NCBI RefSeq assembly: GCF_009834365.1
Contig: NZ_CP041348.1
Location: 2,951,001-3,015,000, forward strand
Direction of reading: 5' to 3'
Length of the DNA: 64,000 bases
DNA from: Komagataeibacter xylinus
Lineage (GTDB): Bacteria > Pseudomonadota > Alphaproteobacteria > Acetobacterales > Acetobacteraceae
Shown here: positions 1-8,150 of the stretch, piece after piece
Position numbering within the stretch: position 1 is the first letter of the stretch
Layout of the letters: each line of letters begins with the position of its first letter
Made by a program: the position numbers and the translations under genes
The notes under the pieces: model-generated
Told to the model about the DNA's origin: nothing
Seen by the model: the letters and a program-made list of their open reading frames with translations, nothing else
Database searches by the model: none

Positions 1-22
1 TGGAGCGGGCCGGGTAACATGG

Positions 23-41
23 GCTGGTAGGACCAGCTTTT
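23..41 (+). terminator. Probable rho-independent terminator of a gene left of the window
   Basis: A 6-bp GC-rich stem (GCTGGT / ACCAGC, 3-nt loop) is followed directly by TTTTATT. This is the classical shape of an intrinsic terminator and would end a plus-strand transcript entering from outside the window. The following 100 bases are AT-rich and hold no gene. Confidence 0.5.
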
Positions 42-155
42 ATTGCTGCAAGATGAATAATATATAATCCATTTGAAACAAAAAATCGATATCCGCATAT
101 AATTCCGTAACATTGACCCCTTAAAAGTGCTGCAAACCCACGTGAGGTATTGCTC

Positions 156-473
156 ATGCTCAAAAGGATCACCATTGTGGCGTTGTCCGTCACGATGCTC
201 GCGGCCATGCCCCGGCCTGCGGCCAGCCATAGCTATCATATCGGCCTGCCCTCGCGGCTACGGGCCCATAACCATGTCAATTCAGTCTATGGCTACATGG
301 CGGGGCATAGTGCTGTCATTCCCACGGATAGCAGCCGTTACCGCAACATTGAAGCCAGATGCGAGGGCCGTTCGCTCGGCAATGATTATACGGCAACGAC
401 CATCGGGGTCAGCCAGGCCTCGCACCGCAACTTTTTTGCAGAATGCATGACACAGGCAGGCGCGTGGCGATAA
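156..473 (+). CDS. Small secreted protein of unknown function
   Basis: The protein of about 105 residues opens with a signal peptide: MLKRITIV, a hydrophobic stretch, then a cleavage-like site near AAS. The mature part is rich in Ser, His and Tyr and carries two cysteines (in ARCEG and AECMT) that could form a disulfide in the periplasm. The ATG at 156 is preferred over an in-frame TTG at 150 because GAGG at 144-147 lies 8 bases before 156 and only 2 before 150. I do not recognise the family. It stands alone, with about 90 bases before the next gene. Confidence 0.6.
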   Translation: MLKRITIVALSVTMLAAMPRPAASHSYHIGLPSRLRAHNHVNSVYGYMAGHSAVIPTDSSRYRNIEARCEGRSLGNDYTATTIGVSQASHRNFFAECMTQAGAWR

Positions 474-560
474 AAGGCCCGGCGACAGGACCAGTCTGTT
501 CACGCCAGAAGGAACGCGCTACCACAGGCAGCACTGTTGCAGGCAAAAAGGCATATATTG

Positions 561-1214
561 ATGGATGAAGCGTTCTGGCAGGCGAAGTGGGAACGCGGCG
601 AGACCGGCTTTCATGAACCCGCTCCCAATGCCCTGCTCACCCGCTATCTGCCCATTCTGCACCTGCCTGCAGGCGCGCGGGTTTTCGTGCCCCTGTGCGG
701 CATGAGCCTCGATATTCACTGGCTGCTGGCCCGGGGCTACACGGTGGTGGGCAGCGAACTCAGCCGCATTGCCGTAACACGCCTTTTTGCAGCACTCGGC
801 CTTGTGCCGCATGTCACACCCCTCGGCGCGCTTGAGCGTTTCGAGGCGGGAAAACTCTGCGTCTTTGTTGGCAATATCCTTGATCTTGCCCCGGAACAGC
901 TTGGAGCAGTAGACGCCGTCTATGATCGCGCGGCGCTGATCGCCCTGCCCGCTCCCATGCGGGTGGCCTATGCCCGCCACCTCGTTGCCCTGACCCATGC
1001 CGCGCCGCAACTGCTCATTTGCCTGGAATATGACCCGTCATGCCGGGCGGGTCCACCCTTCGCGGTGGATGAAACGATGGTGCGCCAGTATTACGCCACG
1101 ACATTCCTGCCAGCCCGCGTGGCACGGCACGCCGTGCCCGGCGGCCTTAAAGGCGCCTGCCCGGCATGGGAAAACGTGTGGACCCTCACGCCCCGGCCCG
1201 AGCCTGCACCGTAA
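561..1214 (+). CDS. tpm: Thiopurine S-methyltransferase-like SAM-dependent methyltransferase
   Basis: The N-terminus (FWQAKWERGETGFH, then N-x-L-L) is the signature of bacterial TPMT proteins. It is followed by the SAM-binding block VPLCGMSLDIHWLLARGY and VGSELS, and later by GNILDL and DRAALIALP. The length of 217 aa matches the family (about 215-220). Such enzymes methylate sulfur, selenium or tellurium compounds with SAM in the cytoplasm; the true substrate here is not known. The ATG at 561 is chosen because TPMT proteins start just before this Trp motif and AAAAGG lies about 9 bases upstream; an in-frame TTG at 537 would add 8 residues. A minus-strand gene follows in convergent orientation. 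Confidence 0.8.
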   Translation: MDEAFWQAKWERGETGFHEPAPNALLTRYLPILHLPAGARVFVPLCGMSLDIHWLLARGYTVVGSELSRIAVTRLFAALGLVPHVTPLGALERFEAGKLCVFVGNILDLAPEQLGAVDAVYDRAALIALPAPMRVAYARHLVALTHAAPQLLICLEYDPSCRAGPPFAVDETMVRQYYATTFLPARVARHAVPGGLKGACPAWENVWTLTPRPEPAP

Positions 1215-1230
1215 ACGCCACAGCCCGTCT

Positions 1231-1467
1231 TTACCTGCCCGACGGGCTGCCCGTTGCAATCCACAACACCAGCGCGGGGATGAAGAAATACAGCGCCGTG
1301 GCCGCCAGCATCCAGGGCATGAGAAAAGACATGTCAGTATGCAGCACGTAGTGGCAGACCAGATTGGCAAGTCCCAGCATGACCACAACGCACAGGCAGG
1401 CGCACAGATTCATCACCGGTGTGCGCTCCGCGTTGATCTGCCGGATGTATTCTATAATCGATCGCAT
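1231..1467 (-). CDS. Small protein with two membrane segments, unknown function
   Basis: The 78-aa protein has a short polar N-terminus (MRSIIEYIRQINAERT) and two hydrophobic stretches, about residues 18-42 and 48-70, so it is probably an inner-membrane hairpin. The start at 1467 is favoured because the reverse strand shows GGCGGA a few bases before the ATG; a longer frame reaching 1695 has no membrane or domain features. It is convergent with the methyltransferase gene and divergent from the histidine kinase gene. I do not recognise the family. Confidence 0.6.
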   Translation of the reverse strand: MRSIIEYIRQINAERTPVMNLCACLCVVVMLGLANLVCHYVLHTDMSFLMPWMLAATALYFFIPALVLWIATGSPSGR

Positions 1468-1685
1468 GATTCCGCCTGTATCCGTATGGGTGCCGGGGCC
1501 GTATCCGGCCGGGCCAGAGGAAGGCCCGGAACCATGATGGTGCGCGCATTCACGCCCGGCCCCCGTGTTGCCCCTTCTATAAAGCCCGCGGGGCCGGAAG
1601 TCACTTCCATGAACAGGCACATGCACGAACCGCCTCCCCGATTGAGTGCCTTCCGCCGATGGTTTTTTTGCTATAACGTGTATGC

Positions 1686-2648
1686 ATGTTAACACGTGCT
1701 TCGCTTACGGCCACGGATCTCGCTCGCGTCCTTGAACAGAGCACGGATTGCGTCAAACTGCTTGACTGCAATGGCAACCTGATCTGGATGAATGCCAATG
1801 GCCTGTGCGCCATGGAAATTGACTCCTTTACGCAGGTTGCAGGCACACAATGGGCCGGGTTATGGCCCGATGCACTCCAGCCCGATATAGAAAGCGCCTT
1901 CCGATCCGCCCGTCTGGGCGAGACCGCCCGTTTTCGCGGGGCCTGCCCCACTGCCAAAAACGACCCGCGCTGGTGGGAAGTCAGCATAACGCAGGTATGC
2001 GATGATGGCGGCAGGCCAATCGGCTTTCTGAGCATATCGCGCGATGTGACCCAGGCCGAGAACGACCGCGAAGCCCTGCGGGTGATGATCGGGGAAATGC
2101 GCCACCGCCTGCGCAACAGCTATACCATCGTGTGCAGCCTCCTGCGCCGCTTTGCCGGTCATGACCCCCGGCTTGGTGAATTCGTGGCGGATATGGAGCA
2201 GCGTATCATGGCGCTGGCCCGCGCGCAGTCCCTGTTTGATGATGACACAACGGCAGCCGACCTGCGGGAACTGATCGAAGTGCTGGTCACCCCCTTCTTC
2301 GGTGCGGCGGAAGACTGTTTCACGCTTGATATTCCCCCTGACGTCAGCCTTGACCGCCGCACGGCCGATGCCGTGGCGCTGGTGATCGGGGAATTATGCG
2401 TCAATTCAGCCAAATACGGCGCGGTCAGCACGGGTGGGTGCATCAGCCTGCACTGGCGGGGCAAGCCGGGCGAAGTGCGGCTGGAATGGGTGGAACATGC
2501 AGCCCAGCCCGCTCTGACAACACCCGGCGCGCACGGGCAGGGCCTGCGTCTGATCAGCCGTATCGTCAAGGCCTGCTCGGGCACGTTCGACATGCAGTGG
2601 CGTGCAGACGGGGTCACGGCAACCATGTTCCTGCCTCTGCCCTCATAA
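1686..2648 (+). CDS. PAS-domain sensor histidine kinase, HWE type
   Basis: The 320-aa protein has an N-terminal PAS domain (about residues 10-125: LLDCNGNLIWMNANG through GFLSISRDVTQ), then a phosphoacceptor helix EMRHRLRNSY with His140, then an ATPase domain with N-box Asn240 (GELCVNSAKYGA) and the WxE motif in LEWVE (268-270). His in a short H-box plus WxE is typical of the HWE subfamily common in alphaproteobacteria. There is no membrane segment, so it should sense a cytoplasmic signal through PAS. No response regulator gene is adjacent. The start codon lies inside the inverted repeat ACGTGT-N10-ACACGT (1676-1697), a possible operator. Confidence 0.85.
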   Translation: MLTRASLTATDLARVLEQSTDCVKLLDCNGNLIWMNANGLCAMEIDSFTQVAGTQWAGLWPDALQPDIESAFRSARLGETARFRGACPTAKNDPRWWEVSITQVCDDGGRPIGFLSISRDVTQAENDREALRVMIGEMRHRLRNSYTIVCSLLRRFAGHDPRLGEFVADMEQRIMALARAQSLFDDDTTAADLRELIEVLVTPFFGAAEDCFTLDIPPDVSLDRRTADAVALVIGELCVNSAKYGAVSTGGCISLHWRGKPGEVRLEWVEHAAQPALTTPGAHGQGLRLISRIVKACSGTFDMQWRADGVTATMFLPLPS

Positions 2649-2716
2649 ATTTTGTCGCTTATTATCAATAATTTGTTTGAAAATGCATTTCTGCCCGCAG
2701 GCAGCTTTCAACTCCC

Positions 2717-2739
2717 GGAAACGAAGCGTTTCCAATTTT
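2717..2739 (+). terminator. Possible terminator after the histidine kinase
   Basis: The 7-bp stem GGAAACG / CGTTTCC with an AAG loop is followed by AATTTTGG. It lies about 70 bases beyond the kinase stop and about 100 bases before wrbA, so it would separate the two transcripts. The T-run is short. Confidence 0.4.
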
Positions 2740-2831
2740 GGCGTATCGGCAGGCCCATTGAGCCGTATTGTTAAGGCTCCTGCCGGGCAGATCCGGTAAG
2801 GCAGCATGCAACATAGCGGAAGGTCATGATC

Positions 2832-3431
2832 ATGCCCAAGGTTCTCGTACTGTATTACTCATCCTACGGCCATGTGGAAACGATGGCCCACGCCGTGGCC
2901 GAAGGCGTGCGCGAGGCCGGGCTGGAGGCCGTGGTCAAGCGCGTGCCTGAACTCGTGCCTGAAGATGTAGCCAAAAACCACCATTTCAAGACAGAGCAGA
3001 GCGCCCCTCTCGCCACTACGGCGGAACTGCCGGAGTATGACGCAATCATCGTGGGCGCGCCCACCCGTTTTGGTCGCCTGCCCTCGCAGATGGCCAATTT
3101 CTGGGACCAGACCGGCGGCCTGTGGCTCAAGGGCGCGCTGGTCGGCAAGGTGGGCGCGGTGTTCACCTCCACCGCATCGCAGCATGGCGGGCAGGAAACC
3201 ACGCTGTTCTCGCTTATGTCGAACCTTTTGCACCACGGCATGGTCATTACCGGCCTGCCCTACAGCTTTCAGGGCCAACTCAGGGTGGATGAAGTCACCG
3301 GCGGCGCGCCTTACGGCGCCACCACCATCGCGGCAGGCGACGGCTCGCGTCAGCCCAGCCCCACCGAGCTTGATGGCGCGCATTATCTTGGCCAGCACGT
3401 GGCCGGGCTCGCGCGCAAGCTCACTGCCTGA
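2832..3431 (+). CDS. wrbA: NAD(P)H:quinone oxidoreductase WrbA
   Basis: This flavodoxin-like enzyme performs two-electron reduction of quinones, which avoids semiquinone radicals. The N-terminal FMN phosphate-binding loop is [12 protein letters not shown]. Other WrbA signatures are [26 protein letters not shown], and the C-terminal [15 protein letters not shown]. The 199-aa length is the usual one. The ATG at 2832 is chosen over 2826 because GGAAGG (2818-2823) has 8-base spacing to it. It is convergent with a LysR gene and close to a pirin, a grouping that suggests oxidative or quinone stress. Confidence 0.93.
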   Translation: MPKVLVLYYSSYGHVETMAHAVAEGVREAGLEAVVKRVPELVPEDVAKNHHFKTEQSAPLATTAELPEYDAIIVGAPTRFGRLPSQMANFWDQTGGLWLKGALVGKVGAVFTSTASQHGGQETTLFSLMSNLLHHGMVITGLPYSFQGQLRVDEVTGGAPYGATTIAAGDGSRQPSPTELDGAHYLGQHVAGLARKLTA

Positions 3432-3442
3432 TCCGGCCTCCC

Positions 3443-3465
3443 CCCCCGGCCCGTTGCGCCGGGGG
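3443..3465. terminator. Hairpin between convergent wrbA and lysR genes
   Basis: A perfect 8-bp stem (CCCCCGGC / GCCGGGGG, 7-nt loop) fills the 47-base gap between the two convergent stops. It could end transcripts from both sides. There is no strong T-run on either side, so this is an inference from position. Confidence 0.45.
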
Positions 3466-3478
3466 AAACTCCTGCTGC

Positions 3479-4405
3479 TCAAGGGCAGCCGCTTTCCTGC
3501 GCCCAGGGTGGATGACCAAAGGCGCCCACCAGATAATCAATAAACGCATTGACCCGGATGGGCCGCAGCCCGCTTGAGGGCGTGATCAGGTACAGGCCCA
3601 CCGGCGGGGCTTCCCAGCCGGGCAACATGCGCACGAAGCGGCCTGCCTTCAGCCCCTCCCACACCATGAATTCGGGGAACAGCCCAAACCCCAGCCCCGC
3701 CTCGAGCGCGGGCAGGAAACCGGCCGCATTATCGGCCCTGAGCCGTGCTGTTTGCGAGAGCACGAATTCCCGGCCATCGCTTTCATGGTGCAGGCGGAGC
3801 ATGCCCGGGGCTGCGGTATTGGTATAGACAAAGCTCTTGTGCCGCGCGAGCGCGCGCGGATGTTCCGGCGCGCCAATCTGCGCCAGATAGTCAGGCGTGC
3901 ATACCAGCGCCAGCCGCACGCTGCACAGCCGCCGGGCGCGCAGCGACGAATCAGCCAGCGACGCGATCCGTAGCGCCAGATCGTAGCCGCCTGCCACCAG
4001 ATCAACCAGCGCATCGCTGTAATCGATGGTGAGGTCGATTTCGGGGTAGTGCCGCAGGAATTCGGGCAGCACGGGGGCCAGGTGCTGTATGCCAAAGGTC
4101 ATGGGGGCGGCCATGCGGATCAGCCCCGAAGGCGCGCGCGTGCCGCCGCGGGCCTGTGTCTCGGCGGCCTCGGCTTCGGCCACGATCGTGCTGGCATGGC
4201 CAAGCAGCATGCGCCCGGTCTCGGTCAGCGACATCTGGCGCGAATTGCGGTTGAACAGGGCCACGCCAAGCGACTGCTCAAGCCGGCTGATGGCCTTCGA
4301 TACAGTGGGCTTGGAGAGCTGTATGTCCTCTGCCGCACGGGCAAACGAGCCGCGTTCCGCCACTTTTGCAAAAATGGCCCAGGCCTCGAAATCCGGCAGT
4401 CTCAT
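3479..4405 (-). CDS. LysR-family transcriptional regulator
   Basis: The 308-aa protein has an N-terminal winged helix-turn-helix (residues 3-62: FAKVAERGSFARAAEDIQLS, TVSKAISRLEQSLGVALF) and a C-terminal effector-binding domain of the type seen near pirin and quinone reductase genes. The ATG at 4405 is used; an in-frame TTG at 4411 adds two residues. It is divergent from the pirin gene (182-base gap) and convergent with wrbA, so both are candidate targets. The inducer cannot be told from the sequence. Confidence 0.85.
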   Translation of the reverse strand: MRLPDFEAWAIFAKVAERGSFARAAEDIQLSKPTVSKAISRLEQSLGVALFNRNSRQMSLTETGRMLLGHASTIVAEAEAAETQARGGTRAPSGLIRMAAPMTFGIQHLAPVLPEFLRHYPEIDLTIDYSDALVDLVAGGYDLALRIASLADSSLRARRLCSVRLALVCTPDYLAQIGAPEHPRALARHKSFVYTNTAAPGMLRLHHESDGREFVLSQTARLRADNAAGFLPALEAGLGFGLFPEFMVWEGLKAGRFVRMLPGWEAPPVGLYLITPSSGLRPIRVNAFIDYLVGAFGHPPWAQESGCP

Positions 4406-4587
4406 AGGCAAACTCGGGAAAGGGTGCGCGCCATATGTTTCCCTAACTTATCTGCGTGTTCCTGTCTCTACCCCGCCCTGGCATGCATAAAGGATGCAAA
4501 AATGGGAAACGAAAGGTTTCATTCATTTCCATATAAACGCCAGCTTCGGTCCGATACCATGAGGGCAACAGAAAAAGAAGAAACCCG

Positions 4588-5289
4588 ATGATCGAAGTCC
4601 GACCCTTTGGCCTGCTGGGCCACGCCGACCATGGCTGGCTTGATGCACGGCATCATTTCTCGTTTGCGGGGTATCATGATCCCGCCCGCATGCACTGGGG
4701 CGCATTGCGGGTATGGAATGACGACATGATCGCACCTGGCACCGGCTTTGGCACCCATCCACACCGGGATATGGAAATCATCACCTTCGTGCGTGAAGGG
4801 GCCATTACTCATACCGACAGCCTGGGCAATACCGGGCGCACCGAGGCGGGCGATGTGCAGGTGATGTCGGCTGGCACCGGCATCCGCCACAGCGAATACA
4901 ACCGCGACGCGGTGGCCACGCGCCTGTTCCAGATCTGGATCATGCCCGACCGCGCGGGCCATGCGCCTTCATGGGGCACGCGGGCTTTTCCGCGCAATGA
5001 GCGGGCCGGGCAGTTCGTGGTGCTGGCCTCGGGGCGGCCGGGGGATGACGACGCCCTGCCCATCAATGCCGATGCCCGCGTGCTTGGTGCCACCCTGGCC
5101 AAAGGGCAGACAGCCACCTACACGCTGGGTGCGCAGCGTCTGGGCTACCTGGTGCCCGCGCGCGGCGCGGTGGAAATAGACGGCGTGCGGGTGGGCGAGC
5201 GTGACGGTGCGGCCCTGTCCGACATCGAGACCGTAAGCGTGCGCGCCCTTGAGGATGCCGAGATCATTCTGGTCGATACCATCGCCTGA
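4588..5289 (+). CDS. Pirin-family bicupin (YhhW-like)
   Basis: The 233-aa protein carries the pirin metal-binding motif GFGTHPHRDMEIITFV (two His and a Glu as ligands) and the following GDVQVMSAGTGIRHSEYN, matching the N-terminal cupin of YhhW/YhaK-type pirins. A second cupin follows (about residues 150-230). Some family members are quercetin dioxygenases; others act as redox-sensing partners. It is divergently placed to a LysR gene, an arrangement often seen for pirins in proteobacteria. The function in this organism is inferred only. Confidence 0.88.
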   Translation: MIEVRPFGLLGHADHGWLDARHHFSFAGYHDPARMHWGALRVWNDDMIAPGTGFGTHPHRDMEIITFVREGAITHTDSLGNTGRTEAGDVQVMSAGTGIRHSEYNRDAVATRLFQIWIMPDRAGHAPSWGTRAFPRNERAGQFVVLASGRPGDDDALPINADARVLGATLAKGQTATYTLGAQRLGYLVPARGAVEIDGVRVGERDGAALSDIETVSVRALEDAEIILVDTIA

Positions 5290-5311
5290 ACTGCCGGGGG
5301 TGTGTATCATG

Positions 5312-5343
5312 CAGGTCGGGGCGCAACACTGCGCCCCGACCTG
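5312..5343 (+). terminator. Perfect 14-bp hairpin after the pirin gene
   Basis: The arms CAGGTCGGGGCGCA and TGCGCCCCGACCTG pair perfectly around an ACAC tetraloop, 22 bases after the pirin stop and 30 bases before the next start. There is no T-run, so termination would depend on stem strength. It could also stabilise the 3' end of the pirin mRNA. Confidence 0.55.
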
Positions 5344-5373
5344 ACCCACACCATGACCGGGACTGATTGATCC

Positions 5374-6060
5374 GTGACCCTGCCTGCCTACCACGCCACA
5401 TGGTCGCCTGATGGCGCACCCGCCGCTGCTCCGCCTTATGGTCAATCCTACCCGGTGCGGCTGCATGATGGCTCTACCCTCACCCTGCCGCTGCGCGCCC
5501 TGCCTGGCGGCGAGCAGGCCATTGCCCTGCTCATGGCCAACCAGACCAGCTTTGCGGTCGAACGCCAGTTCATCCGCCTGCTGGCCGAAATGATCAGCCC
5601 GCTGGCGCCCGAGGCGATCGTTGGGGTGCCCACCATGGGGCTGGCCTATGCCCGGCCCGTGGCAGAAAAGCTTGGCATGAATGATTACGTAGCGCTGGGG
5701 CACTCGCGTAAATTCTGGTACGATGACAGCCTTGCCATCCCGCTTACCTCCTCAACCAGCCCGGACCAGACAAAACACCTCTACCTTGACCCGGCACTGG
5801 TGGAACGCGTGCGCGGCAAGCGCGTGGTGGTGATTGATGATGTGCTCAATACCGGGCGCACGGCTGCGGCTGCCGTGCAACTGCTTGAGCGCGCGGGGGC
5901 ATGCGTCGTGGCCATGGCAGCCGTGCTGACCGAAGGCTGGGCCTGGCGCGCAACGCTGGAGGCAGCCTGCCCCGGCACCGTCCCGCCGGTGCATGCACTG
6001 GGCCATATCCCGCTTTTTGCCAGGCAGGCCGATGGCTGGCACCCCCAGTCCGGCACCTGA
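5374..6060 (+). CDS. Phosphoribosyltransferase-family protein
   Basis: The 228-aa protein has the PRPP-binding motif VVVIDDVLNTGRTAAA (about residues 150-165) and an upstream VGVPTMGLAYARPVA loop like adenine-type phosphoribosyltransferases. It is longer than bacterial Apt (about 180 aa), with an extra N-terminal segment. A purine or related base as substrate is an inference. The start is GTG at 5374, since the only nearby ATG (5353) runs into a stop after five codons. The MYG1-type gene follows 78 bases later on the same strand. Confidence 0.75.
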   Translation: MTLPAYHATWSPDGAPAAAPPYGQSYPVRLHDGSTLTLPLRALPGGEQAIALLMANQTSFAVERQFIRLLAEMISPLAPEAIVGVPTMGLAYARPVAEKLGMNDYVALGHSRKFWYDDSLAIPLTSSTSPDQTKHLYLDPALVERVRGKRVVVIDDVLNTGRTAAAAVQLLERAGACVVAMAAVLTEGWAWRATLEAACPGTVPPVHALGHIPLFARQADGWHPQSGT

Positions 6061-6138
6061 AACTGCCCATTGTCTTGCTGGGGGGTTTGCGGCATGACGG
6101 CACTATCAAATTCACTTTTGCCCGCAGCAGGTCGCCTT

Positions 6139-7161
6139 ATGTCAGAACACACGCCCATCGGTCTTGAAAACCCCACCGCTCCCGTCAGCGCGGTGACGCA
6201 TTCAGGTAACTTCCACCTTGATGAGACGCTGGGCTATGTGATCCTGCATTATGCGCTTGCACCCGATGGTGACCTGCGCGGGCGCGTGATGGGCACCGGC
6301 CCAGACGGGCGGCTGACATTTGCGCGCACCCGCTCGCCCGAGCGCATTGCCGCAGCCGACATCGTTTTTGACGTGGGCGGAAAATACGACCCCGCCACAG
6401 GCCGCTACGACCACCACATGAAGGAAAAGCCCCTGCGCGAGGATGGCACGCCCTATAGCGCGGCCGGGCTTTTGTGGAAGGATTACGGCATGGCCGCCAT
6501 CCGCAGCATCCTGAAAAATCCGGCGCCAGAACCCGAGGTTGCCGCCATCTGGCAGAGTCTTGACCGCTCGCTTGTGCTGCCTATCGACCTTGACGATAAC
6601 GGCGTGACCAAGATGGGCAAGCTCTCGCTGGCCGATATCGTCTCCGCCTGTCGCCCCACATGGGATACGGTGGAGCTGTACGGCCCCGATGCCGCAAAAA
6701 CCCGCGAGACCGAAGGCTTCGCCAACGCAGCGGTGGCGGTGGCGGGGCATCTTGTCAACATGATCGACCGCGTGCGCGCCAGCCTCAAGGCGGAAAGCCG
6801 CGTGCTCGCCGCCTATGCGCAGGCGGAGGACAAGCGCATCCTGCTCATGGAAACCGGCATGCCGACCGAGAAGGTCATTTTCGACCACGACCTGCCGGTT
6901 GTCTATGTCGTCTCCCCCGCCGCCCCCGATCGCTGGAACGTCAAGGCCATTCCGCCCGTACGCGGTGATTTTGGCCAGCGCGTCTCGCTGCCCGAGGCCT
7001 GGCGCGGCCTTGATGGCGCAACGCTGGCAAGCGTGTCAGGCGTTGCCGATGCGGTCTTTGCCCACCCCGCCCGCTTCATCTGCGGGGCGGCGAGCCGCGC
7101 GGGCGCGCTGAAAATGGCGCAGCTCGCCCTTGAGATCGACGCGGCACAGGCCAAGGGCTGA
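6139..7161 (+). CDS. MYG1-family protein (predicted metal-dependent hydrolase/exonuclease)
   Basis: The N-terminal block THSGNFHLDETLGYVIL followed by FDVGGKYD and RYDHHMKEK is the DHH-like signature of the MYG1/UPF0160 family. Eukaryotic MYG1 has been reported as a 3'-5' RNA exonuclease; the bacterial role is unclear. The His and Asp clusters would bind metal. The ATG at 6139 (340 aa) fits the family, which begins shortly before the FHxDE motif. An in-frame ATG at 6094 would add 15 residues and cannot be excluded. Confidence 0.8.
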   Translation: MSEHTPIGLENPTAPVSAVTHSGNFHLDETLGYVILHYALAPDGDLRGRVMGTGPDGRLTFARTRSPERIAAADIVFDVGGKYDPATGRYDHHMKEKPLREDGTPYSAAGLLWKDYGMAAIRSILKNPAPEPEVAAIWQSLDRSLVLPIDLDDNGVTKMGKLSLADIVSACRPTWDTVELYGPDAAKTRETEGFANAAVAVAGHLVNMIDRVRASLKAESRVLAAYAQAEDKRILLMETGMPTEKVIFDHDLPVVYVVSPAAPDRWNVKAIPPVRGDFGQRVSLPEAWRGLDGATLASVSGVADAVFAHPARFICGAASRAGALKMAQLALEIDAAQAKG

Positions 7162-7168
7162 ACCCGCA

Positions 7169-7193
7169 TGCGGCCCTGAACCACAGGGCCGCA
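7169..7193 (+). terminator. Terminator after the MYG1-type gene
   Basis: A perfect 10-bp stem (TGCGGCCCTG / CAGGGCCGCA, 5-nt loop) starts 8 bases after the stop codon and is followed by CTTTACC. About 20 bases further a GCCGCC / GGCGGC hairpin (7210-7232) resembles a decayed copy of the repeat found at 15125 and 52751. Confidence 0.6.
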
Positions 7194-7399
7194 CTTTACC
7201 GATCCACCAGCCGCCCTGTTGAAAAAGGCGGCACCTGAAGGCAGGCTTGCGTGCCCCCTTTAGAGGGCATGCACCTGACGATGCCACAAACGTGATGGAA
7301 TGGCTCATCTATCCGGCCTTTTCCCTCTTTCCGGCAGTCCTGGTGCATCCCACGTCACCTCCATCGGGCGGGACATGTCCCCCCGTAAGGGAGGTTGCC

Positions 7400-7507
7400 A
7401 TGAATATGGGCACACGTTACCGCACAAACCCCGGTGTCATGGATCTGGTCGGCATAGGCATGGTCCTGCTGACACTGGCGTTATGGTTATCCTTTATCTT
7501 CATATGA
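7400..7507 (+). CDS. 35-aa single-pass membrane microprotein (first of a pair)
   Basis: This tiny gene begins at ATG 7400 right after a strong ribosome site, GGGAGG at 7389-7394, with 5-base spacing. The product has a basic N-terminus (MNMGTRYRTNPGVMD) and one hydrophobic helix (LVGIGMVLLTLALWLSFIFI). Its pattern of charged head, NPG, then one helix is shared with the next microprotein at 7566. I know no named family for it. Strong translation signals make it credible despite its length. Confidence 0.65.
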   Translation: MNMGTRYRTNPGVMDLVGIGMVLLTLALWLSFIFI

Positions 7508-7565
7508 ACACGGAGCCCGACAGGTACACCTGATCGGCAGCAAGCCCCGGATACAGGAGGCATCA

Positions 7566-7700
7566 ATGAAGCTTAATCTACGGCGTGCCTTTAACACCGG
7601 CACGGACAACCCCGGCTATGCCAGCCGGTGGGACATCATGGGTCCGGCCCTGCTGGCCATTGCCTTCGCGCTCTCGACGGCGATGATCTTCTTTCTTTAA
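7566..7700 (+). CDS. 44-aa single-pass membrane microprotein (second of a pair)
   Basis: A perfect AGGAGG (7555-7560) lies 5 bases before the ATG. The product begins MKLNLRRAFNTGTDNPGYAS and continues into one membrane helix (IMGPALLAIAFALSTAMIFFL). The DNPG/TNPG motif just before the helix is shared with the upstream microprotein, so the two may be diverged duplicates or partners. A terminator follows within 20 bases, suggesting a short two-gene transcript. Confidence 0.68.
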   Translation: MKLNLRRAFNTGTDNPGYASRWDIMGPALLAIAFALSTAMIFFL

Positions 7701-7717
7701 ACAAAAGGTCTCTACGC

Positions 7718-7757
7718 CGGGCCTGCCGGGGCAGGAAAAGCCGGGCAGGCCCGTTTT
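7718..7757 (+). terminator. Rho-independent terminator after the microprotein pair
   Basis: The arms CGGGCCTGCC (7718-7727) and GGCAGGCCCG (7744-7753) form a 10-bp stem with a GC-rich loop, followed by TTTT. It closes the transcript of the two microprotein genes. Confidence 0.7.
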
Positions 7758-7869
7758 GCACCGTTTGCTGTAAGACAAGACAGCCGGGTGTGATGCAGAT
7801 ATTCCTCTGCACCCGCCCAAACCTTCCGCCTCCTGCCACGTTGCCTGTCGGCAGTCACAGGAGATCCCC

Positions 7870-8043
7870 ATGAGCCGGACCCTACAGATCCTCGCGATCC
7901 TTTCCCTTACCCTGTCCATGACCAGTTGCGCCGACGGCCGGCACCACCACCGCTACCATCGGGAATGGCAGGATGGTCATTACGATAATGGCTACAGCCC
8001 CCATGGCGCGCGCATGCGCGCAGGCTCCGGCGGGCGCTGGTAA
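7870..8043 (+). CDS. 57-aa histidine-rich lipoprotein
   Basis: The gene is shorter than most annotation cut-offs but has a strong AGGAGA ribosome site just before ATG 7870. The product has a lipoprotein signal peptide ending in SMTSCADG (Cys20 as the lipidated residue). The mature part is rich in His, Tyr, Gly and Arg (GRHHHRYH, DGHYDNGYSPHG), which could bind metal ions. It is followed about 100 bases later by an SDR gene. I do not recognise a named family. Confidence 0.7.
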   Translation: MSRTLQILAILSLTLSMTSCADGRHHHRYHREWQDGHYDNGYSPHGARMRAGSGGRW

Positions 8044-8150
8044 CACCAGGCCAGCGCAGGAAAATGCGCAGGCAACATCCCGTGCAGTGCGTGCGTTAGG
8101 TGGAGGCGGGGCAAGACCCTGCCCTTCCTCCACCATGACGGAGCGCATGC

